DNA of 5,779 nucleotides from Pseudomonadales bacterium (GTDB lineage: Bacteria > Pseudomonadota > Gammaproteobacteria > Pseudomonadales > Azotimanducaceae), in NCBI GenBank assembly GCA_007128525.1, contig SKXG01000342.1:1-5779 (forward strand). Direction: 5' to 3'. Every line of letters begins with the position of its first letter. The first letter of the stretch is position 1. A program made the position numbers and the translations under genes. The notes under the pieces were generated by a model. That model was not told the DNA's origin and did not search any database. It saw nothing but the letters and a program-made list of their open reading frames with translations. Of the stretch, positions 1-5,713 are shown one piece after another.

Positions 1-123
1 GAAGACTTGCGGGCGTTTATCATTGAGTGTCAGCAGGCCATGGCAGAACTGCACGTCACCCTCAGCAGCACCTACTTTTACGGCCGCGTGCGTCGCGTCC
101 GTCAGCGCCGCACCACGCGCTGA
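1..123 (+). CDS. C-terminal end of a truncated upstream gene, possibly an alpha-E domain protein
   Basis: Frame 1 is open from the first base to a TGA at 121-123, giving 40 residues that begin EDLRAFIIECQQAMAELHVT. The start lies outside the window. About 31 of 40 codons end in G or C, as expected for a real gene in this genome. The segment looks like an amphipathic helix (FIIECQQAMAELHVTL), followed by a TYFYGR stretch and a very basic tail of about ten residues, rich in Arg, with no further domain. A C-terminal helix ending in an aromatic Y-F motif resembles the end of alpha-E domain proteins, which are often encoded with circularly permuted ATP-grasp and transglutaminase-like proteins. That is a resemblance from memory over a short segment, so the name is tentative. 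That the reading frame is coding is more secure than the family. Confidence 0.5.
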   Translation, partial: EDLRAFIIECQQAMAELHVTLSSTYFYGRVRRVRQRRTTR

Positions 124-148
124 TCACCAGGCCAGGACCAAAAGGCGA

Positions 149-183
149 CGATACCGATGCCGTATCGGTCACAGCCCTACAAT
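149..183 (+). promoter_or_regulatory. Candidate promoter and operator of the TetR-family gene
   Basis: TACAAT at 178-183 matches the sigma70 -10 consensus at five of six positions. No good -35 box lies 16-18 bp upstream. Instead that place holds two overlapping inverted repeats: CGATAC (149-154) with GTATCG (162-167), and ACCGAT (153-158) with ATCGGT (164-169). TetR-family repressors usually bind dyads that overlap their own promoter, so autoregulation of the gene starting at 288 is plausible. The repeats and the -10-like box are visible in the sequence; promoter and operator function are inferred. Confidence 0.35.
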
Positions 184-287
184 TCCTTGCATCTTTTCGC
201 ATTCCACTGATCTGTCCAGCCTTGCCCGGCGTCAGACACACCCCTACTGTGAAACAGACAGAACAACTTCAAACTTGGTCAAACTCA

Positions 288-977
288 ATGCCGATGCCCA
301 GACGCACGCACCAGACCTTTCAGGCCTGCCTGACACCTGCCGAGACCTCGGCGCCGTCAGCCCGGCGCACAGCCTTGCTCGAGGCCATCACTGATACCGT
401 CTACCGCAATGGTCTGGTCAACCTCAGCCTGCGTGAAATTGCGCGTCAGATAGGCGTCAGTGCGCCGGCCCTGCTGCACCACTTCGGCGACAAAGAAACC
501 CTGTTGCGGGAAGCCTTGCACAGCCTGCACCAGCGCGAACTGGTTCAGCTGGACCGGGCCTTTGACGGCGTCGGCGTCAGCGAAGCCCTGGCGCGGCTTT
601 GGGAAGCGCAGTCGACACCGGGCGAGCGGCGCTGTCAGGCAGCGGCGAATGAAATTCAGAGCGTGGTACAGAACGATCCCGCGCGCTTCCCAAGCTACCA
701 CCAGCATCTGTCGCGGCCCTGGATCGCCGCGATGAACGGGGCTCTGGAGCGCAGCAAGGCGCCTGAGCCACTGCGTATCGCCATGGCCACCCTGCTCGTC
801 GGCACTTACCGCGGCCTGCTCAATGACCTCCTGGCGACAGGCGAGAGCCGCCGCCTGAACGCCGCCTTCCAACTGCTGCTGGACAACACCCGATCGCTGG
901 AGATGCAGTGGCACTGTGCCAGCGAGACACCACCGGCGACAGATGACGTGTCCAACAATGTTGGCGGGCGGCCCTGA
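288..977 (+). CDS. TetR/AcrR-family transcriptional regulator
   Basis: This is a 229-residue DNA-binding regulator, a normal length for TetR proteins. The N-terminal domain is clear at residues 26-77: a first helix (ARRTALLEAITDTVYRNG), then the helix-turn-helix around 47-66 (LSLREIARQIGVSAPALLHH), then the typical FGDKETLLREAL segment that begins helix 4. The rest is the helical ligand-binding and dimerisation half, which is too divergent to name an inducer. The frame stays open back to base 27, but that stretch overlaps the preceding gene and lacks family similarity. ATG at 288 was chosen because it lies shortly before the DNA-binding domain and after the candidate -10 box. No Shine-Dalgarno sequence precedes it; ATG at 294 or GTG at 249 are alternatives. 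The neighbours, panD downstream and an incomplete gene upstream, do not reveal its targets. The family is sure; the start and regulon are not. Confidence 0.88.
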   Translation: MPMPRRTHQTFQACLTPAETSAPSARRTALLEAITDTVYRNGLVNLSLREIARQIGVSAPALLHHFGDKETLLREALHSLHQRELVQLDRAFDGVGVSEALARLWEAQSTPGERRCQAAANEIQSVVQNDPARFPSYHQHLSRPWIAAMNGALERSKAPEPLRIAMATLLVGTYRGLLNDLLATGESRRLNAAFQLLLDNTRSLEMQWHCASETPPATDDVSNNVGGRP

Positions 978-991
978 CCCGCTAGAACTGC

Positions 992-1009
992 GCAGGCGCA
1001 ACCGCCTGC
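992..1009 (+). terminator. Hairpin after the TetR-family gene, possible terminator
   Basis: GCAGGCG (992-998) and CGCCTGC (1003-1009) form a perfect 7-bp stem around a CAAC loop, 15 bp after the regulator's stop. No T-run follows, so this is not a classic intrinsic terminator. It also abuts the panD -35 box at 1011, so a regulatory role at that promoter is an alternative. Confidence 0.4.
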
Positions 1010-1010
1010 A

Positions 1011-1038
1011 TTGATCCCCAGCCTGCAACCCCTATAAT
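1011..1038 (+). promoter_or_regulatory. Sigma70-type promoter of panD
   Basis: TTGATC (1011-1016) matches four of six positions of the -35 consensus, and TATAAT (1033-1038) is a perfect -10 box; the spacer is 16 bp. Transcription would start near 1045, leaving a leader of about 60 nt before panD. This is the best promoter in the window and makes panD independent of the upstream regulator gene. Confidence 0.65.
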
Positions 1039-1050
1039 CGCGCCTCTCGC

Positions 1051-1074
1051 TTGCCTGGTCTGACGGCCAGGCGA
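1051..1074 (+). other. Hairpin in the panD leader
   Basis: GCCTGG (1053-1058) pairs with CCAGGC (1067-1072) around an 8-nt loop, and the stem can be extended by one G-U and one U-A pair. It lies inside the predicted panD 5' untranslated region and ends about 20 nt before the ribosome-binding site, so it does not hide that site. Its function is unknown; it matches no riboswitch I recognise. Confidence 0.3.
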
Positions 1075-1105
1075 CAGCGCCGCTAACCAGGCCCAGGAGT
1101 CCTGA

Positions 1106-1471
1106 ATGCGTTGGGTCATGCGCTCGAAAATCCACAAGGCCACGGTCACCGAGGCCAACCTGAACTATGTCGGCAGCATCACGATCGATGAAGACCTGAT
1201 GGATGCGGTCGGCCTGTGGCCAAATGAGAAAGTCCTGGTGGTCAGCAACACCTCCGGCGCACGCCTCGAAACCTACGTCATCAAGGGCGAACGCGGCAAT
1301 CGCGAAATCTGTATGAACGGTGCCGCGGCACATCTGATCGAAGTCGGGGAAGAAATTATCGTCATGGGCTTCGAGCTCACCGACAAGCCGCTGATCCCTC
1401 GCGTCATTCTCACCGACAAGAGCAACCGGATTGTTGAAGTGCTGACGGAAACCGCAGGCAAGACCGTATAA
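1106..1471 (+). CDS. panD: Aspartate 1-decarboxylase, pyruvoyl-dependent
   Basis: The enzyme decarboxylates L-aspartate to beta-alanine, which PanC joins to pantoate to make pantothenate, the precursor of coenzyme A. It acts in the cytosol as a tetramer after self-cleavage. The 121-residue length fits the family. The cleavage site is Gly23-Ser24 in [10 protein letters not shown]; Ser24 becomes the pyruvoyl group. Other family residues are present: Lys8, Tyr21, Arg53 and Tyr57 (in [14 protein letters not shown]), and Asn71 in the NGAAAH motif. ATG at 1106 has AGGAG at 1095-1099, 6 nt upstream; Met5 is a weaker alternative start. The text around the cleavage site ([18 protein letters not shown]) is closer to the Bacillus-type enzyme than to E. 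coli PanD. That suggests maturation without the PanZ helper, which is an inference. panB and panC are not beside it. The gene has its own promoter at 1011-1038. Confidence 0.96.
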   Translation: MRWVMRSKIHKATVTEANLNYVGSITIDEDLMDAVGLWPNEKVLVVSNTSGARLETYVIKGERGNREICMNGAAAHLIEVGEEIIVMGFELTDKPLIPRVILTDKSNRIVEVLTETAGKTV

Positions 1472-1492
1472 GCCTTTGCCCTTCGCAATCGC

Positions 1493-1535
1493 CAGGCCCG
1501 GCAGCAAGTCGGGGCTTTCCGTTGCTGCCGGCCTG
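1493..1535 (+). terminator. Strong hairpin after panD, likely terminator or processing site
   Basis: CGGCAGCAA (1499-1507) pairs with TTGCTGCCG (1522-1530), and CAGGC (1493-1497) with GCCTG (1531-1535). This gives a 14-bp stem with one bulged C at 1498. The 14-nt loop may close further through CGG/CCG. No U-tract follows on either strand, so it is not a textbook intrinsic terminator. It is the strongest structure between panD and the next gene and may stop transcription or protect the panD mRNA end. Confidence 0.5.
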
Positions 1536-1578
1536 TGCTCCAATTCACGCAGTCTTTAACCGTTGATAAGGAAACATC

Positions 1579-1875
1579 ATGAGCTTTGCCGGAACCTGGG
1601 ACATTTCAATCGACACCCCGATGGGGTCGCAGAACGTCAAACTGACGCTGGAAGAGAACGGCAGCGAGCTTACCGGCTCTATGCATTCACCACAGGGCGA
1701 TCTGGAAATTTCAGATGGCAAGGTCGATGGCGACCAGGCCAGCTGGACCGGCTCGCTGACCCAGCCCATGCCCATCACGCTGGAATTCAAAGCCAAGCTG
1801 GAAGGCGATGCCATCAGTGGCGACGTCAACCTCGGCAGTTTCGGCAGCGCCTCCTTCAAGGGCACGCGCGCCTGA
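1579..1875 (+). CDS. Conserved small protein of unknown function, beta-rich
   Basis: This is a 98-residue protein with no signal peptide, membrane segment or Cys, so it is probably cytosolic. It opens with MSFAGTWDISIDTPMGSQ, then alternates short strand-like stretches with glycine or acidic turns (LTLEENGSELTGSM, DGKVDGDQASWTGSL, LEGDAISGDVNLG) and ends with FGSASFKGTRA. The spacing of G-x-W near the start and repeated G-x-(L/I)-(T/S)-G turns suggests a small beta-barrel or beta-sandwich, perhaps lipocalin-like. I recall similar uncharacterised proteins with the TPMG-Q opening, but know no assigned function. ATG at 1579 is preceded by AAGGA at 1568-1572. The high-GC codon pattern and the good ribosome-binding site support a real gene. 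It lies 107 bp after panD behind a strong hairpin and converges on the metallopeptidase gene. No promoter was clear, so it may depend partly on panD read-through. Confidence 0.8.
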   Translation: MSFAGTWDISIDTPMGSQNVKLTLEENGSELTGSMHSPQGDLEISDGKVDGDQASWTGSLTQPMPITLEFKAKLEGDAISGDVNLGSFGSASFKGTRA

Positions 1876-1884
1876 TTCAATCCG

Positions 1885-1902
1885 GCAGGGCTCACGCCCT
1901 GC
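1885..1902. terminator. Palindrome between convergent genes, candidate bidirectional terminator
   Basis: GCAGGGC (1885-1891) and GCCCTGC (1896-1902) form a perfect 7-bp stem with a TCAC loop. It lies in the 28 bp between the stop of the small plus-strand gene (1873-1875) and that of the minus-strand metallopeptidase (1904-1906). The location suits a terminator working in both directions, though no T-run follows on either strand. A second GCCCTGCA at 1907-1914, inside the metallopeptidase 3' end, could pair with the same left arm. Confidence 0.5.
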
Positions 1903-1903
1903 A

Positions 1904-2620
1904 TCAGCCCTGCAACAGCCGCGGCGAGGACTCATTGAGTACTCGCCGCCGCGCTTCCCAATCCGCCATCCAGGCCGACATCAGACGCCGGAACCCGGGT
2001 CCGTGATTGGCGTGTACCAGGTGGCACAGCTCATGGAGCACCACATAGTCGATCAGCGATGGAGCGGCCTTGACCAGATGCGTGTTGAGGCTGATCTGAC
2101 CGCGGCTGGAGCAGCTGCCCCACTGACTGCGCATGCGCCGAATGGCGAGTGGCGGCAGCCGGTCGACCCAGGGCAGACGTTCGGCATAACTGGCCATAGA
2201 CGCTGACAGCACATCCTGCGCCTGCGCCCGGTACCAACGGCGCAGCCCACGCTCAATGGCCGTCGGCGTCAACTGCGCACCACGAACCTGCAACTGATCT
2301 CCTCGCAGATCTACCCGGACAGCAGGTGACCGGCCCGGAACCGGCATCAGCCGCAGCCGATACCTGCGACCCAGAAAATCGTGCTCAGCGCCGTCGTCAT
2401 AGCACAGCCGATACACGGGCCCCGCGGCCTCGATACGGCGCAGCCGGTCATGCACCCAGCCAGCATATTGCGCCACGACCGCATTGATTTGCGCATTGTC
2501 CGCCCATAGGGGTGCGCTGACGACCACGCTGGCATCCGGGTAAACACGCACCGTAATGCGGCTGCGTACACGGCGGCTGCGCCGCACGTCATAATCGAAT
2601 CGGATCTTGGCTTGACTCAT
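1904..2620 (-). CDS. YgjP/DUF45-type zinc metallopeptidase (SprT/WLM-like)
   Basis: This is a 238-residue predicted cytosolic zinc-dependent peptidase. The zinc site is HELCH at residues 196-200 (His196, Glu197, His200), with His206 in the following NHGPGF as the expected third ligand. Before it stands the family hallmark RRMRSQWGSCSSRGQISLN (161-179), and LIDYVVLHELCHLVHANH is a close family match. The N-terminal half has the usual YgjP pattern: a basic RRSRRVRSRITVRV stretch, VVVSAPLWA, and a helix ending in WVHDRLRR. Most relatives read NHSxxFW after the zinc helix; here it is NHGPGFR, a small departure. The substrate is unknown for most members. The frame extends upstream to 2947, but that part is antisense to ppc and unlike the family, so ATG at 2618-2620 (MSQAKIRFDY) is taken. 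Its ribosome-binding site is weak. The gene diverges from ppc across 37 bp. Confidence 0.92.
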   Translation of the reverse strand: MSQAKIRFDYDVRRSRRVRSRITVRVYPDASVVVSAPLWADNAQINAVVAQYAGWVHDRLRRIEAAGPVYRLCYDDGAEHDFLGRRYRLRLMPVPGRSPAVRVDLRGDQLQVRGAQLTPTAIERGLRRWYRAQAQDVLSASMASYAERLPWVDRLPPLAIRRMRSQWGSCSSRGQISLNTHLVKAAPSLIDYVVLHELCHLVHANHGPGFRRLMSAWMADWEARRRVLNESSPRLLQG

Positions 2621-2657
2621 GGCACCATTATGCCTTGATCCTGGCAGGAGTGAGGAC
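2621..2657. promoter_or_regulatory. Short divergent intergenic region between the metallopeptidase gene and ppc
   Basis: Only 37 bp separate the two divergent start codons, so any promoter elements must reach into the coding sequences. For ppc, a weak pair is TTGGCT (2607-2612) and TATGCC (2629-2634) with a 16-bp spacer. For the minus strand, CATAAT (complement of 2628-2633) resembles a -10 box but has no matching -35. Neither is convincing alone. The two promoters would overlap, so the genes could interfere with or be regulated together with each other. Confidence 0.3.
2646..2650 (+). promoter_or_regulatory. Ribosome-binding site that fixes the ppc start
   Basis: AGGAG stands 7 nt before ATG at 2658. 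The earlier in-frame ATG at 2619 has no such site and overlaps the start codon of the divergent metallopeptidase gene, so this site decides for 2658. Confidence 0.75.
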
Positions 2658-5276
2658 ATGACGGAGCTGCCAGCAAGGCGCCCGACAGATACCGATGACC
2701 TGAGGCTGGACCCGCGGCTGCGCGAACAGGTCCGTGAACTCGGGCGCCTGCTCGGTGCGGTCATCGCTGCCGACCGGGGCTCAGACTTCGTCAACACCAT
2801 TGAACAGATTCGGGCCCTGGCCAAGCAGGCCCGCAGTGGCGCCGCCGAAGGCTGGGCGCCGCTGCAGCAGTTTCTGGAGCAGATACCGGGTCCCGACACC
2901 CTGTCCGTTGCGCGCGCTTTCAACCAGTTTCTGAATCTCGCCAACATCGCTGAACAGAACCATCAGATCCGTCAGCTCCGCGAACAGGCCAGCATCCTGC
3001 AGCTGCCGGATCACGATGACCTGACCGAGACCATCGAGGGACTCAACATACAGCTGGTGCTGACCGCGCATCCGACAGAAATTCTGCGCCGCACAATGAT
3101 TCAAAAGTACGATGCAATCGCCGATGCCCTCACGCGTCTGGGCAACCCGGGCGACGATCAGCAGCGCGTTGAAGGCGACCTGACGCGCCTGATCGCCGAA
3201 GCCTGGCACACGGATGAAATCCGCCAGCAGCGCCCGACACCTCAGGATGAAGCCAAGTGGGGCTTCGCCGTTATTGAGCAGTCTCTTTGGCAAGCCCTGC
3301 CCCGGACCATGGCCACGCTTGACAAAGCGCTGCATGACCTTGACCTGCCTATGCTGGACCTGCGCGCCGCACCGGTGCGGTTCGCGATCTGGATGGGCGG
3401 TGACCGTGACGGCAACCCCAATGTCACAGCGACGGTCACGCGTGAAGTGCTGATGCTGGCTCGCTGGATGGCCGCCGATCTGCTGCTGCGTGACGTCGAA
3501 CAACTACTGGCAAGCCTGTCCATGCAGGCTTGTACGCCGGAGCTGGCCGAACTGGCCGGGGATGAGCAGGAGCCCTATCGCGCCGTACTGCGGCAGCTGC
3601 GCAACCGCCTGCGCCGCACCAGAGACTGGGCCGAAGGCATGGATCCGAGACCAATCGACGATATCTGCTATGACACGGACAGCATCCAGCAACCACTGCT
3701 GAACTGCTATCGCTCTCTGGTGGCCTGCGGCATGGAACGCATCGCCAACGGACCGCTGCGTGACACGCTGCGGCGGGTTGCCTGTTTCGGACCGACACTG
3801 GTCGACCTGGACGTTCGCCAGAACGCCGACCGCCACACGCAAGTACTGGATGAGCTGACCCGCCATCTCCAAATGGACAGGAATGGACGCAGCTACGGCG
3901 ACTGGAGCGAAGCGGAACGCGTGGACTTTCTGTTGGCGGAACTTCAAAACCGGCGCCCGCTGTTGCCAGCACATTGGCCGGCCTCTGACGACAGCGCTGA
4001 GGTGCTGGCCACCATGGCGGTGATTGCGGAGCAGGAGGCAGCCGGCATCTCTGAATACATCATCTCAATGGCAGCCCAACCCAGCGACGTACTGGCCGTG
4101 ATTCTGCTATTGCGCGCCGCCGGGCTGCAGCGCCAGTTGCCCGTGGTACCGCTGTTCGAGACGCTGGACGATCTGCAAAACGCCGCCGGTTGCATTGATG
4201 CCTTGCTGGCGCTGCCCTGGTATCGCGACTACTGCGCAGGCTACCAGCAGGTCATGATCGGCTATTCCGACTCTGCCAAGGATGCTGGCCAGCTGGCGGC
4301 GGCCTGGGGCCAGTACCAGGCACAGGCGGAGCTCACTGAGATTTGCCACAGACATGGTGTGGCCCTGGCCCTGTTTCACGGCCGCGGCGGTGCAGTCGGC
4401 CGCGGCGGCGGTCCGGCACAGCAGGCCATCATGTCGCAGCCACCAGGCTCTGTCGCCGGCAGGCTGCGCGTCACCGAGCAGGGCGAGATGATTCGCTTCA
4501 AGCTGGGCCGCGCCGAGCTGGCCACCGACACCCTGAATCGCTATCTAAGCGCGACGCTGGATGCGACGCTGCAACCACCGCGCAAGCCGACCGCGGAATG
4601 GCAGGCGCTGATCGAACAGATGGCCAGCCAGGCGCACAGCAGCTACCGGCAGGTCGTCAATGAAGACCCGGACTTCGTCGCCCTGTTCCGGGATCTGACA
4701 CCGGAGCAGGAGCTCGGCACGCTGGCGCTCGGCAGCCGCCCGGCGCGGCGCACGGCCAGCCAGGACGTCGCCAGCCTGCGTGCGATTCCCTGGGTCTTCG
4801 CCTGGACCCAGATCCGGCTCATGCTGCCGGCCTGGCTGGGTACGGACAGCGCAATGGATCAGGCCAGAGACCATCTCGATGCACTGCGCGACATGCTCGG
4901 CTGGCCCTTCTTTTCGATGCAGATGGACATGCTGGAGATGGTGCTGGCCAAGGCCGACCCGGTGCTGGTCGGCTACTATGCGCGCCATCTGACCGATGCT
5001 GCCCAGCAACAGGCCGTCGCGGCCCTGTGTCAGCGCCTCGACACGCTGACCGAAACCATGCTCGAACTGCGCGAGTACGACGAACTGCTGGCCCGGGACC
5101 TGGCATTGGCCGATGCGCTGCGCGTACGCAACACCTACCTGGATCCTCTGCATTTGCTGCAGGCCGAGCTGCTGAAACGCTTTCGCGCGGCCGGTGACGA
5201 CGTCGACCCGGCGCTGGGCCAGGCCCTGAAAGTCACCATGGCCGGTATCGCAACGGGACTGCGCAATACAGGCTGA
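2658..5276 (+). CDS. ppc: Phosphoenolpyruvate carboxylase
   Basis: The enzyme adds bicarbonate to phosphoenolpyruvate to give oxaloacetate and phosphate. It refills the citric acid cycle and supplies the aspartate family. It is a cytosolic homotetramer using Mg or Mn. The 872-residue product matches the E. coli enzyme (883) along its length. Visible landmarks are the catalytic His138 in VLTAHPTEILRRT (the same number as in E. coli), GGDRDGNPNV at 247-256, metal ligands Glu501 and Asp538, Lys541 in GYSDSAKDAG, and the FHGRGGAVGRGGG loop with Arg576 and Arg582. It ends in LRNTG. Residues matching the E. coli aspartate-inhibitor site (Arg613, Lys765, Arg824, Asn870) are kept, so inhibition by aspartate is expected. 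The start at 2658 has a good ribosome-binding site; starting at 2619 would add 13 residues and overlap the divergent gene. No frameshift or truncation is seen. The HIT gene follows after 26 bp and is probably cotranscribed. Confidence 0.98.
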   Translation: MTELPARRPTDTDDLRLDPRLREQVRELGRLLGAVIAADRGSDFVNTIEQIRALAKQARSGAAEGWAPLQQFLEQIPGPDTLSVARAFNQFLNLANIAEQNHQIRQLREQASILQLPDHDDLTETIEGLNIQLVLTAHPTEILRRTMIQKYDAIADALTRLGNPGDDQQRVEGDLTRLIAEAWHTDEIRQQRPTPQDEAKWGFAVIEQSLWQALPRTMATLDKALHDLDLPMLDLRAAPVRFAIWMGGDRDGNPNVTATVTREVLMLARWMAADLLLRDVEQLLASLSMQACTPELAELAGDEQEPYRAVLRQLRNRLRRTRDWAEGMDPRPIDDICYDTDSIQQPLLNCYRSLVACGMERIANGPLRDTLRRVACFGPTLVDLDVRQNADRHTQVLDELTRHLQMDRNGRSYGDWSEAERVDFLLAELQNRRPLLPAHWPASDDSAEVLATMAVIAEQEAAGISEYIISMAAQPSDVLAVILLLRAAGLQRQLPVVPLFETLDDLQNAAGCIDALLALPWYRDYCAGYQQVMIGYSDSAKDAGQLAAAWGQYQAQAELTEICHRHGVALALFHGRGGAVGRGGGPAQQAIMSQPPGSVAGRLRVTEQGEMIRFKLGRAELATDTLNRYLSATLDATLQPPRKPTAEWQALIEQMASQAHSSYRQVVNEDPDFVALFRDLTPEQELGTLALGSRPARRTASQDVASLRAIPWVFAWTQIRLMLPAWLGTDSAMDQARDHLDALRDMLGWPFFSMQMDMLEMVLAKADPVLVGYYARHLTDAAQQQAVAALCQRLDTLTETMLELREYDELLARDLALADALRVRNTYLDPLHLLQAELLKRFRAAGDDVDPALGQALKVTMAGIATGLRNTG

Positions 5277-5291
5277 CATTCATAACAACAC

Positions 5292-5296
5292 GGGAG
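5292..5296 (+). promoter_or_regulatory. Ribosome-binding site supporting a GTG start
   Basis: GGGAG lies 6 nt before GTG at 5303. The first in-frame ATG would be codon 58, inside the HIT domain, so the GTG is the only start that gives a full-length protein with a ribosome-binding site. Confidence 0.7.
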
Positions 5297-5302
5297 CACT
5301 GC

Positions 5303-5713
5303 GTGAGCTTTCAACTGGACCCAAGACTGGCCGCAGACACCAGGCCCGTCGGCGACCTGAACCTGTCCCGGCTGCTGCTGCACAACGACAGCCGTTTTCC
5401 CTGGTGTGTACTGGTGCCGCAACGCAAAGGTCTGCGCGAGCTGCACGAGCTGAGTTCCGATGACAAGCTGCTGATGTGGCGGGAGGTCGACCGGGTCAGC
5501 CTGGCCCTGCAGGCGCTGTTCGAGCCGGATAAGCTGAACGTTGCCGCACTGGGCAATCAGGTGTCACAGCTCCATGTCCACATCATTGCTCGCTATCACA
5601 AGGATGCTGCCTGGCCGGCACCCGTCTGGGGCCGTGGCACGGCGCAGCCCTACCCGGAAGCAGCGGCGTTTAGTCGCATTCAGGCCCTGCGCCGGCAACT
5701 CGATCTGCGCTAA
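5303..5713 (+). CDS. HIT (histidine triad) domain protein
   Basis: This is a 136-residue cytosolic protein of the histidine-triad superfamily, whose members hydrolyse or transfer nucleotides (for example dinucleoside polyphosphates or AMP-linked compounds). The fold is recognised from LLHNDSRFPWCVLVPQRKG (about 25-43), which forms the nucleotide-side strands; a helical segment around 51-73; and LNVAALGNQVSQLHVHIIAR (78-97). The active motif reads Q89-L-H91-V-H93-I-I, so the first histidine of the usual HxHxH is Gln. The middle histidine, His91, which acts as the nucleophile in the family, is kept. The motif is followed by KDAAWPAPVWG, typical of a proteobacterial branch in which I recall this Gln as common. 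The physiological substrate is unknown. The start is GTG with GGGAG upstream. It lies 26 bp after ppc on the same strand with no visible promoter or terminator between, so it is likely cotranscribed; no functional link to PEPC is evident. Confidence 0.93.
   Translation: MSFQLDPRLAADTRPVGDLNLSRLLLHNDSRFPWCVLVPQRKGLRELHELSSDDKLLMWREVDRVSLALQALFEPDKLNVAALGNQVSQLHVHIIARYHKDAAWPAPVWGRGTAQPYPEAAAFSRIQALRRQLDLR

Noticed and set aside
27..287. An 87-codon N-terminal extension of the TetR frame
   Set aside because: It overlaps the C-terminal end of the upstream gene in another frame, precedes the candidate promoter, and has no similarity to TetR proteins.
806..1543. Long minus-strand frame of 245 codons across tetR and panD
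   Set aside because: It is antisense to two clear genes and has no recognisable domain; long antisense frames are common in high-GC DNA.
2619..2657. A 13-codon upstream extension of ppc
   Set aside because: It has no ribosome-binding site and overlaps the divergent start codon; ATG at 2658 has AGGAG at a good distance and gives E. coli-like numbering (His138).
2621..2947. N-terminal extension of the metallopeptidase frame by 109 codons
   Set aside because: It is antisense to the ppc 5' end, low-complexity and Arg/Ser rich, and the family N-terminus begins at MSQAKIRF.
4379..4411. GC-rich direct repeat inside ppc
   Set aside because: It encodes the two RGG turns of the conserved FHGRGG...GRGGG catalytic loop, so the repeat follows from the protein sequence.
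4545..5279. Minus-strand frame of 244 codons opposite the ppc 3' end
   Set aside because: It lies wholly within ppc on the other strand and shows no family motif.
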